From the NCBI GenBank assembly GCA_023389155.1, contig JAEWEV010000013.1, forward strand, positions 130,806-194,805: a DNA stretch of 64,000 nucleotides, in the 5' to 3' direction. This DNA comes from Pseudomonadota bacterium (GTDB lineage Bacteria; Pseudomonadota; Gammaproteobacteria; Burkholderiales; Burkholderiaceae_B). Below, in pieces: positions 8,940 to 18,138 of the stretch. A model generated the notes under the pieces. It had not been told where the DNA came from. It was given only the letters and a program-made list of their open reading frames with translations, and did not search any database. Position numbers and translations under genes: made by a program. Positions within the stretch are counted from its first letter, which is position 1, and each line of letters begins with the position of its first letter.

Positions 8940-8954
8940 ATATCGGGATCGGCA

Positions 8955-9614
8955 ATGCAAAAAATCGTGTACGTCATCAATCCGAACAGTAATGCCAGCG
9001 TGACACAGGCCATGGATAAGGCTCTGGATCCGCTGCGCCGGAGTGATCTTCCAAAAATCGAATGTGTCACGTTAACTGATGGCCCACCGGGGATTGCATC
9101 CCAGCAAGATGTAGACCTTGCGGCGGTGCTCGTTTCCCAATTCGCGCGGCGCCACCAGGCTGAGGCTGCCTGCTTTATTACCGCATGCTTCAGTGATCCT
9201 GGTCTTCATGCCTTGCGGGAAATTCAGAGTGTGCCAGGCTTTGGGATTAGTGAATGCGCCATGCTTACTGCATTGACGATTGGACAACATGTGGGCGTCA
9301 TTGCGATGGCACAGGGATCCATTGCCCGGCACTATCGGAAGTGGGGTGCCATGGGTATACACACGAGGGTGGCCGGCGAGGTGTCCATCAATCGTTCCGT
9401 CGCCTCCTTATCCGACGAAGCGGAAACTGTAGCGGCGATGGTGGTGGCCGCCAGGCGCCTGCGTGATGAAAACCGGGCCGATGTGCTGGTCATGGGATGC
9501 GCGGGTATGGCCTCGTACCGGGATGCTGTGCAGGATGCGGTCGGCGTGCCGGTCGTGGAACCGACCCAGGCAGCGGTGGCGATGGCGCTTGGACGATTGC
9601 AATTGGGATGGTGA
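8955..9614 (+). CDS. Asp/Glu/hydantoin racemase family protein
   Basis: Protein of 219 residues in the Asp/Glu/hydantoin racemase superfamily. The N-terminus VYVINPNSNASVTQAMDKAL matches hydantoin racemases, and two cysteines of the two-base mechanism are seen in ITACFSDPGLH and VMGCAGMA. Combined with a hydantoinase-type enzyme in the same operon, this is the best local evidence that a chiral 5-substituted hydantoin or a similar compound is used. No carbamoylase is in this operon, although one lies at 59303. Confidence 0.85.
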   Translation: MQKIVYVINPNSNASVTQAMDKALDPLRRSDLPKIECVTLTDGPPGIASQQDVDLAAVLVSQFARRHQAEAACFITACFSDPGLHALREIQSVPGFGISECAMLTALTIGQHVGVIAMAQGSIARHYRKWGAMGIHTRVAGEVSINRSVASLSDEAETVAAMVVAARRLRDENRADVLVMGCAGMASYRDAVQDAVGVPVVEPTQAAVAMALGRLQLGW

Positions 9615-9619
9615 TAGTG

Positions 9620-11050
9620 ATGACGGAACAAACAGATATCGAAGAAAAAAAGGATTTGATACGGCAACTGATTTCAGTTGTTGGGGAGGGAGGCCTCCTG
9701 CTGGAGGATGAGGAGAAAAGCGCCTACGAGACTGACTGGCTGAATAAATGGCATGGCAAGTGCCAGGTTGTGGTCAGGCCGGCTAATACCCAACAGACGG
9801 CCGAGGTTATGCGCATTTGTCATAAGTACCGTACGCCGGTCGTCACACAGGGCGGCAATACTGGTATGAGTGGTGGTGCGACGCCAGATGCGAGCGGCGC
9901 GCAAGTCGTGCTTAGCATGACCCGCATGAATGCAATCCGGGAACTGGACACATTCAACAATACCATGACCGTCGAAGCGGGTGTACTTCTTGCCAATGTC
10001 CAATCGGCGGCAGAAGATGCCAATCGCTATTTTCCGCTAAGCCTGGGGTCGGAAGGCAGCTGTACCATTGGCGGAAATCTTGCAACCAATGCCGGAGGTG
10101 TCGCAGTCCTGCGTTACGGTAATACGCGAGATCTGACGCTGGGAATTGAAGTGGTGTTGCCGGACGGTCGCATCTGGAACGGGATGCGGGCGTTAAGAAA
10201 GGACAATACCGGATACGATTTGCGTGATCTGTTTATCGGATCGGAAGGAACATTGGGAGTTATTACCGCGGCTGTACTCAAGCTGTTTCCCCGGCCAGCG
10301 GCCAGAGCCACAGCGTGGGTGGGAGCAGAGAATCTTTTGTCGCTGGTTCGTCTGCTGAGCGCGTTCCGTGAGGCGTGTGGCGAGCGGCTAAGCGCATTTG
10401 AAATGATGACAGATGAGTCATTGCAGCTTGTCCTGCAGCATGTAACTGATGTGCAAAGCCCATTAGCAGGACGGCATGCTTTCCATGCGCTGATTGAACT
10501 GGCCGACATCACTCAGTCGGGTCTGGTCGAGATGCTGGAGTCGGTGCTTGCCGGTGCGCTGGAAGCGGGTGAAATCCAGGACGCGGTGATCGGCGCCAAC
10601 CTGAAGCAGCGACAGGATTTGTGGAAAATCAGGGAAGGCATATCGCAGGCCCAGGTACGGGCAGGCAAGGCAATCAAACATGATATTGCGCTTCCTATCT
10701 CAAAATTGCCTCAATTCGCTGACGAAGCAGGAATGGCCATTTCTGCAGAGGGGAGCGGTGGACAGATCATTTATTTCGGGCATATCGGTGATGGCAATCT
10801 TCATTTCAATGTGCTGATGCCTGCGGATACAACGAATGAAATAATGAAAACGACGACCTTGCGATTGAACCGCATTGTTCACGATCTGGTGCATCAGGCG
10901 CAAGGGAGTATCAGCGCCGAGCATGGTGTGGGTCAGCTCAGACGCGACGAGTTGCGACACTATAAATCAGATGTCGAAATGGATCTGATGTTGCGTGTGA
11001 AGCAATCGCTTGACCCCAATCAGATTATGAACCCCGGAAAACTGATATAG
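9620..11050 (+). CDS. FAD-linked oxidase, D-2-hydroxyacid dehydrogenase/GlcD type
   Basis: FAD-binding oxidoreductase of 476 residues with the vanillyl-alcohol-oxidase fold. The FAD-binding part includes VVTQGGNTGMSGGATPDA and the Gly-rich SLGSEGSCTIGGNLATNAGG; the C-terminal part has HIGDGNLHFN and SAEHGVGQLR, typical of D-lactate, D-2-hydroxyglutarate or glycolate dehydrogenases. The frame is open upstream to 9497, but this overlaps the racemase gene; the ATG at 9620 lies six bases after its stop. It probably oxidises a hydroxyacid made in this pathway. Confidence 0.88.
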   Translation: MTEQTDIEEKKDLIRQLISVVGEGGLLLEDEEKSAYETDWLNKWHGKCQVVVRPANTQQTAEVMRICHKYRTPVVTQGGNTGMSGGATPDASGAQVVLSMTRMNAIRELDTFNNTMTVEAGVLLANVQSAAEDANRYFPLSLGSEGSCTIGGNLATNAGGVAVLRYGNTRDLTLGIEVVLPDGRIWNGMRALRKDNTGYDLRDLFIGSEGTLGVITAAVLKLFPRPAARATAWVGAENLLSLVRLLSAFREACGERLSAFEMMTDESLQLVLQHVTDVQSPLAGRHAFHALIELADITQSGLVEMLESVLAGALEAGEIQDAVIGANLKQRQDLWKIREGISQAQVRAGKAIKHDIALPISKLPQFADEAGMAISAEGSGGQIIYFGHIGDGNLHFNVLMPADTTNEIMKTTTLRLNRIVHDLVHQAQGSISAEHGVGQLRRDELRHYKSDVEMDLMLRVKQSLDPNQIMNPGKLI

Positions 11051-11071
11051 CATTTGAAAGGAGCAGTACGA

Positions 11072-11857
11072 ATGGATTTGAACCTGTCAGGAAAAACAGC
11101 CCTGGTGTTCGGCGCGGCAGGCGGGCTGGGCAGCGCCATTGCCCGCACGCTGGCCAAAGAAGGAGCAAATGTTGCGCTTGCCGATATCAACGATGAGGCG
11201 GCAGAACGGGTTGCAATTGAGTTGCGCGATGCGGGCGTCAGAACAACGGTGGTCAAATGGGATCTGAATGATCTTGCCGTGATTGACAATAATATTTCGC
11301 GCATTGAGCAGGAACTCGGACCGGTGGATATTCTGGTGAACAATACGGGCGGCCCACCTCCCACTGCGGTCGCATCTCAGCCTCAGGAAGTCTGGGCCGC
11401 ACATTTTCAAAGTATGGTGCTGTCGGTTATCGCGATTACCGATAGGGTGCTGCCGAGCATGCGCGCCCGCAAATTTGGCAGGATACTGACCAGCTCTTCG
11501 TCCGGTGCTGTTTCTCCCATTCCGAACCTTGGCTTATCTAACGCGCTGCGTGCCAGCCTGTTGAGCTGGTCTAAAACGCTGTCGCGTGAAGTCGGAAGAG
11601 ACGGTGTTACATGTAACGTTATCGTACCGGGCCGGGTAGCGACGCCCAGAATAAAATTTCTGGATGAACAAAAGGCCAAAAGGGAAAACCGTCAGGTCAA
11701 GGATATTTCAGATGAAAGTACCGCTACGATCCCGGTAGGGCGCTATGGTGATCCGCAAGAGTACGCCGATGTCGTGACGTTTCTCGCAAGCGAGCGGGCA
11801 TCCTATGTGACGGGATCAGTCATTCGTGTTGATGGTGGCCTGATCCCGACGATATAG
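11072..11857 (+). CDS. Atypical short-chain dehydrogenase/reductase lacking the YxxxK motif
   Basis: SDR-fold protein of 261 residues. The cofactor motif (VFGAAGGLGSA) and NNTGG are present, and the C-terminus YVTGSVIRVDGG is normal. The active-site Tyr-x-x-x-Lys is missing: after TSSSSGAVSPIP the sequence reads NLGLSNALRASL. Similar SDRs with SNALR in place of YxxxK exist as a subgroup, so this is unlikely to be a sequencing error. It may use a different mechanism or have a non-catalytic role. The ATG at 11072 has AAAGGAG eight bases upstream. Last gene of the operon. Confidence 0.82.
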   Translation: MDLNLSGKTALVFGAAGGLGSAIARTLAKEGANVALADINDEAAERVAIELRDAGVRTTVVKWDLNDLAVIDNNISRIEQELGPVDILVNNTGGPPPTAVASQPQEVWAAHFQSMVLSVIAITDRVLPSMRARKFGRILTSSSSGAVSPIPNLGLSNALRASLLSWSKTLSREVGRDGVTCNVIVPGRVATPRIKFLDEQKAKRENRQVKDISDESTATIPVGRYGDPQEYADVVTFLASERASYVTGSVIRVDGGLIPTI

Positions 11858-11967
11858 CCATGATGAATTTCTCGTTTGCCTGTATGCCAGGCTGTTAATA
11901 ATGCAAATCGAGTGAGAATGAGGAACAGGCGAAGGACGGCATCCTGGCGTGCCGCGCCTGCTATCCA

Positions 11968-12399
11968 TCACTGCCGCAGGCCAATGGCAAGCCGATTGAA
12001 TGCGCTCATCAGGGCGATGGCAAAGCTCAGGTCGGCAATTTCCACGTTGCTGAAGTATTGTTTCAGTGGTTCGAAGGCTTCATCAGGTGCGTGGGTCTGG
12101 TCGACATGTGTCAGAGCTTCAGTCCAGGCCAGCGCTGCGCGTTCACGGTCACTGAACTGATGGCTCGCATGCCATCCGGCAAGACTGTCGATTTTCTTTT
12201 CTTCTACGCCGTCGGCGCGCAGAGCTTTGGCATGCATTTCCAGGCAAAAGGCGCAGCCGTTAATCTGTGACATTCGCAGCCAGACCAGTCCAATCAGCGG
12301 TTTGCCAAGCGAGCTTTTTTCCACTGCCTTTTTGGTGGCAGCCAGGCCTTGATAAGCTTCCGGAGAGAGCGTCCAGTACGAAAGACGAAGGGTGTTCAT
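11968..12399 (-). CDS. AhpD-like carboxymuconolactone decarboxylase family protein
   Basis: Small alkylhydroperoxidase AhpD-type protein, 143 residues. The redox motif C49-x-x-C52-x-x-x-H56 is intact (INGCAFCLEMH), as needed for peroxidase activity linked to thiol cycling. The frame extends upstream to 12432, but the conserved family start MNTLRLSYW at 12399 is preferred. It stands alone, convergent with the operon ending at 11857. Likely role is oxidative defence; some members act in other redox reactions. Confidence 0.86.
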   Translation of the reverse strand: MNTLRLSYWTLSPEAYQGLAATKKAVEKSSLGKPLIGLVWLRMSQINGCAFCLEMHAKALRADGVEEKKIDSLAGWHASHQFSDRERAALAWTEALTHVDQTHAPDEAFEPLKQYFSNVEIADLSFAIALMSAFNRLAIGLRQ

Positions 12400-12775
12400 G
12401 AAAAATATCCTGTTAAACGTGGGGCGGATCATCGCTTTTGTAAAGCGCTGATTGTGGCCAATGGCAATTCATAAGTGCTGACAGAGGTATGCAGCCTGCA
12501 GGCATAATCAGCAGATCGGCGTCGCGGCGTATTTCAGTCAGAATTTGGTGATGCAGTGGGCGAACCAGACCTGTTTCTGAGTGAACAATGTAGTTGAGTA
12601 ATGGCCCAGTGGCCAGAGCCAAGAAGCGAGTAATTGAGTGGGGCATGACTGCCTCAGCACCTGGATTGCCCGACAGGATGATATCGTTGAATTTTTCTCG
12701 TTACCCAATGACCGCCGGTCTCGGAAACACAAAATGCCAGATGCATACGCCTGGCAGAAATCTAGGAAATTTCAT
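12400..12775. other. Gap between AhpD-like and beta-lactamase-like genes
   Basis: No gene I can support. A leftward 77-codon frame (12413-12646) and the upstream extension of the next gene's frame are open, but neither shows a recognisable protein or a clear ribosome-binding site. The region probably holds the two divergent promoters. Confidence 0.4.
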
Positions 12776-13720
12776 ATGTATGATAAGGAGACAGAACGTT
12801 CAGCGCAAATCGGCGAGCGGCTGCTAACCGTCGCCAGACAGGTTTTCGTCCCGCTTGCCCATGACATTGCAGATTCGAGTTTTACGCTACATTTATTTCC
12901 CAGAGCAGACGCAGCGGGTAAGACAGGCGCACTTGAAGGGTTTTCGTGGCAGGGAGGCCGAGGCTTTTATCCCGCCAGCGTCATCAAGGTTGCCTACCTT
13001 GCGGCGGCGCAGGCGGCGCTCAGGCAAGGGAGCATGGAGCCTCACGAGGAACTGACGCGGGCGATGACAGATATGATACGTTGGTCGAGCAACAATGCGA
13101 CCAATTATGTGATTGATCTGCTATCGGGCACCACGGGGGACACGCTGCTGCCGGATGAGCAGATGCAGCAGTGGTGTGAGCATCGTCAGGGCGTTAACCG
13201 TTACTTTAGGGGGCTGGGTTGGCCGGAAGCCGAGACGATCAATGTGTGCCAGAAACTCATGGATGATGATCGCTACGGCAGGGAAAAAGTGTTTGTTACC
13301 CTGGGCGGAAATAATCACAATCGGCTTAACGGTGATTTCGTGGCGCGCCTGATGAGTGAAATCTGCAGCGGCTCGTTCCTTGATGAGCATATTAGCTCGC
13401 AAGTTGCAGCTTTTCTAAAAAGACCTCTTACTGCGCAATTTAGAAGCCAGCCTCATTCGCAGATTGACGGATTTCTGGGCGAACGCCTGCCATCGGGTCT
13501 TGAATATTATTCCAAGGCAGGATGGAATGGCTGGACCGGAGACGTGCTGTCCAGCTACAACCGGCACGATAGTGCTTACTTTGAACTGCCGCAAAGTCAC
13601 TGCAGTGCCTTCGGTGCTGTGACAATTGTGATTTTTTCACACGGCAAGAGCGTGTCTGAGAATATTGAATTTCTGCCGCGAATCGGGGAGCAGCTGTTCG
13701 AAATACTTGGGCAGTATTGA
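12776..13720 (+). CDS. Class A beta-lactamase-like serine hydrolase, predicted cytoplasmic
   Basis: Protein of 314 residues with the penicillin-recognising fold. S68-V-I-K71 matches SxxK, a S-x-N element is seen at about 104-107 (SSNNATN), and K247-A-G249 stands at the KTG position. The family normally acts in the periplasm, but no signal peptide is visible with the ATG at 12776 (TAGGAAA upstream) nor in the open extension above it. It therefore probably does not give antibiotic resistance; related uncharacterised hydrolases occur in many bacteria. The substrate is unknown. It stands alone upstream of a transporter gene. Confidence 0.72.
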   Translation: MYDKETERSAQIGERLLTVARQVFVPLAHDIADSSFTLHLFPRADAAGKTGALEGFSWQGGRGFYPASVIKVAYLAAAQAALRQGSMEPHEELTRAMTDMIRWSSNNATNYVIDLLSGTTGDTLLPDEQMQQWCEHRQGVNRYFRGLGWPEAETINVCQKLMDDDRYGREKVFVTLGGNNHNRLNGDFVARLMSEICSGSFLDEHISSQVAAFLKRPLTAQFRSQPHSQIDGFLGERLPSGLEYYSKAGWNGWTGDVLSSYNRHDSAYFELPQSHCSAFGAVTIVIFSHGKSVSENIEFLPRIGEQLFEILGQY

Positions 13721-13806
13721 TTGAGCCGAGGACGCGCAATTTATTCTGGTTTGTCGCGCGCACACAAGATAGATATACTTCTGTCATACCTTCTTGCGGG
13801 ACACTG

Positions 13807-14655
13807 ATGCTCAGTTACACCTATACCGGCGGCTTCGTCCTTCTGGCTGCATTACTTCATGCGGCCTGGAATGCCATGTTGCATGGTAACAATGACCGGT
13901 TCCTGTCCGTCGCATGGATGAGTATTGCTATCGGGTCAGTCTCTGCCGTAGTCATCCTGAATGTTCCCTTGCCAGCCCCTGCAGCGTGGCCATACATTGT
14001 AGCCTCCGGTCTGGTGCATATCGTTTATAACGTGTCGCTTGTTCGATCATACCGGCGCAATGACCTGGCGCGGGCGTATCCGATAGCGCGGGGTTCCTCG
14101 CCTTTGCTTGTGACGCTGGGGGCGGCGCTCTTCGCACAAGAGGCGATCAGCCCCTTTCAGACCCTGGGAATTGTGCTGGTTTCATGCGGCATTATCGCGA
14201 TCGCGCTCGATGGACGACACGTGTCGCGGGCGGGCATTGCCGCCGCGCTAATGACGGGGGTGACGATCGCGGTGTATACCGTGATCGACGGGATCGGCGT
14301 ACGTCTGTCGGGCGGGCAGGCCGTTTCCTACGCCGCGTGGATGTTTTTTTTCTATTGGTCTATGCCTGTGCTGTTGGTCGCCACGCGCGGTTTTTCTGCA
14401 CTGTGGATGCCGGCACGAACCAACCCGCTGTCGATCGTCTCTTCGCTGACGGGTGGTCTGGTGTCGCTCGCGGCTTACGACATCGTGATATGGGCATTGC
14501 AGTCAGGGGCTATCGGGGCCGTATCGGCGTTACGTGAGACCAGCGTTGTGTTTGCCGTGCTGATCGGCCGGCTTTTCTTGGGCGAAACCGTGAGCGCAAA
14601 ACGCTGGGCCGCCTGCGTGATCGTTGCGATTGGTGCGGTGTGCCTGGGTCTATAA
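13807..14655 (+). CDS. EamA/DMT-family transporter
   Basis: Integral membrane protein of 282 residues with about ten hydrophobic segments and two EamA halves. RAYPIARGSSPLLVTLGAALF and VSALRETSVVFAVLIGRLFLGE are typical of drug/metabolite transporters. I used the ATG at 13807, since the upstream open part is hydrophilic and lacks a family match. It is probably an exporter of a small metabolite or amino acid; the substrate is unknown. Confidence 0.85.
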   Translation: MLSYTYTGGFVLLAALLHAAWNAMLHGNNDRFLSVAWMSIAIGSVSAVVILNVPLPAPAAWPYIVASGLVHIVYNVSLVRSYRRNDLARAYPIARGSSPLLVTLGAALFAQEAISPFQTLGIVLVSCGIIAIALDGRHVSRAGIAAALMTGVTIAVYTVIDGIGVRLSGGQAVSYAAWMFFFYWSMPVLLVATRGFSALWMPARTNPLSIVSSLTGGLVSLAAYDIVIWALQSGAIGAVSALRETSVVFAVLIGRLFLGETVSAKRWAACVIVAIGAVCLGL

Positions 14656-14965
14656 GGCATCGAATCCTGCGCTTCAATACTCCGCGCGCCGGCCTGGTTT
14701 GGACGCGCTTTTACGCCAGCTTTCAGGTAAATGACAAATTTTATAATAAGCAAATGAAACAAAATGGCTGGATTTTGCTTCCAAAAATACACCTGGTTAC
14801 TTAATTGGTAAATATGACAATTGTATTTAACATTGTTGTTTCGTACATTTCAGCATGGCAAGTCATCAGTTTGTAATAAAAGCAGAATCATAAGTAGCCA
14901 CACAGGCTACACATCTCCAGAGACAACCTTCCGCAGCAAGTACAGTCATACACAAGGATCTATTT
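14656..14965. other. AT-rich region upstream of vgrG1
   Basis: About 310 bases without a gene. The segment from about 14720 is clearly richer in A and T than its surroundings, as is the region before the second vgrG. It probably holds the island promoter and may be a site for a silencing protein, but I see no defined motif. Confidence 0.5.
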
Positions 14966-16966
14966 GTGGATATCCGAAATTCTATTCAGTTTCGTTCCAT
15001 TGTTGCACACACACCACTTGGCTCAAGTCTGGCTTTTCGCCAGATGAGCGGTTCCGAGGGGCTGTCCCAGTTATTCGATTTTGATATCGAACTGATTGCG
15101 GACAATTACAACGTTGACCTGCGTAAATTGCTGGGAAAGCCGTTGACACTTGAGATGGAAACCCTCTCCGGCTCCCGTTTTCTGAACGGTCAGGTCACGC
15201 GCTTTGAGCTGATTGGCCGGGAGAATGCCAGCTCACGATACTATATTTATAAAGCCAGAGTCCGTCCCTGGTTGTGGTATCTGACTCAGACTTCCGACAA
15301 TAAAATTTTCCAGCAAAAAAGCATTCCGGATGTGATCAAGGAGGTGCTGGGTGAATATGGATACCCCTTCGAGATGAAGCTTAGCGGCACATATCGCAGC
15401 TGGGAATATTGTGTTCAGTATCAGGAGACGGATTTTGCTTTTGTCAGCCGGCTGATGGAGCATGAAGGTATCTATTATTACTTCAAGCATGAGGACGGCC
15501 AGCATACGCTTGTTATGACAGATGACATATCGTCACATGGGCCAACGCCGGGGTATTACTCGATTGCGTACTACGGCCCTGACAGACTGAGCCGGCCACA
15601 GGAAGAATATATTTCCCTGTGGGAAGTGGTTGCGCAGATTACTCCGGATGGTTACGCAACGACCGATTACGATTTTACCAAACCAGGCGCCAGCCTTGAC
15701 GCCGTCTCCAAGCGTTCCGGCGGATCGGAAAATGGCAATCTGGAAATGTACGAGTGGCAAGGGGGTTACCAGGAGACCGACCATGGTGAACAGTATTCGC
15801 GTGTAAGGTTGCAGGAGTTACAAAGTCTGCAGGAGCAGGTACGCGGCATTGGTAATGCCCGCGGCATCGCGCCGGGCTATACATTCAATCTGAAGAACCA
15901 CCCGCGCGCGTCTGAAAATAAGGAATACCTGGTTGTTTCCGTCAATTATCGGATGAGTGTGTCGGGCTATAGCACAGGTACGGGATCTGAGGATTTCTAC
16001 GAAGAATCCTTTATCGCTCTGCCTGCGTCTATCCAGTACCGCGCGCCTCGTACTACGCCAATTCCGCGCACTTACGGACCGCAAACTGCCAGGGTGGTCG
16101 GGCCTGCAGGGGAAGAAATCTGGACAGACCGATATGGTCGAATCAAAGTCCAGTTTCACTGGGACCGTTATGGCAAGAAGAATGAAAACAGCTCGTGCTG
16201 GGTTCGCGTATCCAGTCCCTGGGCTGGCGGCGGCTTTGGTGGTTTGCAGCTGCCTCGCATCAAGGATGAAGTTGTGGTTGACTTTATCGGAGGCTGCCCG
16301 GACCGACCAATTGTCTTGGGCAGGGTCTATAACGCCAACAATATGCCTCCTGTGGATCTGCCCGGCCAGGCGAACATCAGCGGATTCCGGAGCCAGTCTG
16401 TATTTGGAGACCAGAGTACAACGAGCATGCTGATGATCGACGATACCCTGGGTTCGGAGCTGGTGACGCTCAGATCACAAATGAATATGGTGATCCGGGC
16501 CGTCCAAAAGTTGGAAGTGGACGTTGGTACAAACCTGGTTGCACACGTCACAGAGAACGCCGATATTACGGTTGGCGGCAAGGAAACCAAGTCTGTCAAG
16601 GTTCAGGACCTGCACGTGACTGCTGGCCCCACCCGGAATCAGTTTGATGGCGTCTTTAACCAGTTTAATAATGGCAATACCATTCTGAAAACGAAAGGCA
16701 CAAAGGACGAAACAATTACCGATGTGACCCAGCTGTCAGACAAGGAATTGAAGCATTACCGGAACGGCGACACCACCAGCAAACTGGACGGGACACTGAC
16801 CAAGTACGTGACGGGTGCTACCCAGATTTACTTCGATTCTCATGTGGATCTGGTTGTCAATGGTAACTGGGGTACCGCGCAAGCACCTGACCCGGGTTCT
16901 GTCACGCCTGCGGAACCCGATGGGCCCAGTAAACCTGCCGAACTGTGTATCATCACGCCGCGATGA
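14966..16966 (+). CDS. vgrG: VgrG type VI secretion spike protein (island 1)
   Basis: VgrG, 666 residues, the trimeric spike of the T6SS injection device. Residues 1-365 correspond to the gp27-like base; about 370-460 to the gp5-like OB fold, with GEEIWTDRYGRIKVQFHWDR and SSPWAGGGFGGLQLPR. From about 470 a repetitive beta-rich needle continues to a proline-rich end (residues 646-660). No enzymatic C-terminal domain is recognisable. Translation starts at GTG with AAGGA seven bases upstream; the second VgrG has the same N-terminal sequence behind an ATG. It heads an island with three small unknowns, a DUF2169 adaptor-type protein, a pentapeptide protein and a PAAR-like protein. No core T6SS genes are nearby, so it must work with a machine encoded elsewhere. 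Confidence 0.95.
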   Translation: MDIRNSIQFRSIVAHTPLGSSLAFRQMSGSEGLSQLFDFDIELIADNYNVDLRKLLGKPLTLEMETLSGSRFLNGQVTRFELIGRENASSRYYIYKARVRPWLWYLTQTSDNKIFQQKSIPDVIKEVLGEYGYPFEMKLSGTYRSWEYCVQYQETDFAFVSRLMEHEGIYYYFKHEDGQHTLVMTDDISSHGPTPGYYSIAYYGPDRLSRPQEEYISLWEVVAQITPDGYATTDYDFTKPGASLDAVSKRSGGSENGNLEMYEWQGGYQETDHGEQYSRVRLQELQSLQEQVRGIGNARGIAPGYTFNLKNHPRASENKEYLVVSVNYRMSVSGYSTGTGSEDFYEESFIALPASIQYRAPRTTPIPRTYGPQTARVVGPAGEEIWTDRYGRIKVQFHWDRYGKKNENSSCWVRVSSPWAGGGFGGLQLPRIKDEVVVDFIGGCPDRPIVLGRVYNANNMPPVDLPGQANISGFRSQSVFGDQSTTSMLMIDDTLGSELVTLRSQMNMVIRAVQKLEVDVGTNLVAHVTENADITVGGKETKSVKVQDLHVTAGPTRNQFDGVFNQFNNGNTILKTKGTKDETITDVTQLSDKELKHYRNGDTTSKLDGTLTKYVTGATQIYFDSHVDLVVNGNWGTAQAPDPGSVTPAEPDGPSKPAELCIITPR

Positions 16967-17122
16967 GTCTGTCTGGTGGTGAGCAAACAGACTGAGCAGA
17001 TGGCATGACGATCATTGGACACCTGGAGGAGGGCGTTCAATTGGTCTCTTGGGGCGCAGCCACCTGGCAGCAACGCAATTTAACTGAAAATACGATTCAG
17101 AAACTGAATCTGGAGACAACAA

Positions 17123-17626
17123 ATGGCGTGGTACAAGGGTACCTATACTGACCAATACGTGGGTCACGCGCAGTACTACATCACCGGGCCGGACAGTAAA
17201 ACTGTGATTGGCAAGTCTACCCAGTATTACAAGGGGGGGATGAAGTTAACGGTGGAATCGGGCACGCTGGATATTCGTGCAGAAACACGTCGCGATACTG
17301 CGGAGTGGACCAAATATAACTTTAAGCCTATGCTCTGGAAGGAATCGAAATTCTCTTCGGTATCTGGTGTCGCGATCAATCTGAACGTATTCGGAACGTT
17401 CAATGTCTTGCCAGGTTTTGTCTACGCACAGGGGAAAACGGTCACCAGTTGTGGCATCTATCGCTGGGTTAATGCCTATTCTCTGCAAGTGCTGGTCACT
17501 GCACTGAAAAAGGATTTTGTAAAGAATACCCGCGATCGCAAGTTCAGAGAGCAGATACTGGCAGCAATCAAGTATCGGACTGTCGCGGCCCACACGGTCG
17601 TGGCGCAAAAATCTCAAGTCTCTTAG
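17123..17626 (+). CDS. Unknown T6SS-island protein A (tandem paralog 1)
   Basis: Unrecognised protein of 167 residues, preceded by GGAGACA. The start MAWYKGTYTDQY resembles protein B (MAHYKGTFTNQY) and more weakly C (MAHFTKPATDHY), so the three adjacent genes seem to be diverged copies. It is predicted to be rich in beta strands in the first 110 residues, with a hydrophobic stretch near 82-103 (VAINLNVFGTFNVLPG), and then a basic helical tail. No signal peptide. Lying between VgrG and the DUF2169 protein, it is in the usual place for cargo or a spike accessory. A toxin function cannot be excluded, but no catalytic motif is visible. Confidence 0.8.
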   Translation: MAWYKGTYTDQYVGHAQYYITGPDSKTVIGKSTQYYKGGMKLTVESGTLDIRAETRRDTAEWTKYNFKPMLWKESKFSSVSGVAINLNVFGTFNVLPGFVYAQGKTVTSCGIYRWVNAYSLQVLVTALKKDFVKNTRDRKFREQILAAIKYRTVAAHTVVAQKSQVS

Positions 17627-17634
17627 AGGCATCA

Positions 17635-18132
17635 ATGGCACATTATAAAGGCACTTTTACGAACCAGTATGACCAGGAATTGACTTCCCTGTTTAAGGAG
17701 AAAGAATCAATTACCGTTACAGGCATGACAAACTATACCTATAAAAACGGTTTGGTGATCGACGCCAGCGGTCAGACATTTACCCGCGACGAAAGTGCGA
17801 TCACCATCGATTGTGACGATGTGACAACGACTTCAAACACCGATAGGGCATATGTCGGATTACAGTTTGGCGCCGCGGTGTCGAATTTTTCGGTCAGCCT
17901 GGCTTCGGCTGCAGTGTCCGTTACCTATAAAACGGAAATTGCTGGTGTTTACTTTTTGTCAGGGTACATTTTCCTGAACCCCTCGCTGTTTAAAGTTGTT
18001 CACTCCAATGAAGAAGACAACCGTATTAAAAACCGGAAGCAATATAAGCTGCTTGATATTGACCAGGAAGTCTATCAGCAAAGCATGATGAAAAAGGATA
18101 TCAATTTTTTTGGCCTGACCATCAAATGGTGA
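17635..18132 (+). CDS. Unknown T6SS-island protein B (tandem paralog 2)
   Basis: Protein of 165 residues, eight bases after A, with AGAGG before the ATG. It shares the N-terminal MAxYKGTxTxQY pattern with A and nearly the same length as A and C. The middle (about 80-108) is a hydrophobic, small-residue stretch (AAVSNFSVSLASAAVSVTY) at the same position as those in A and C, followed by a charged tail. The hydrophobic part could be buried in a beta-structured trimer or insert in a membrane. Function unknown; neighbours place it in T6SS delivery. Confidence 0.78.
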   Translation: MAHYKGTFTNQYDQELTSLFKEKESITVTGMTNYTYKNGLVIDASGQTFTRDESAITIDCDDVTTTSNTDRAYVGLQFGAAVSNFSVSLASAAVSVTYKTEIAGVYFLSGYIFLNPSLFKVVHSNEEDNRIKNRKQYKLLDIDQEVYQQSMMKKDINFFGLTIKW

Positions 18133-18138
18133 ATTCGC

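Noticed and set aside
9497..9619. Upstream extension of the FAD oxidase frame
   Set aside because: Lies inside the racemase gene and is Gly/Arg/Cys-rich without homology; a normal start exists at 9620.
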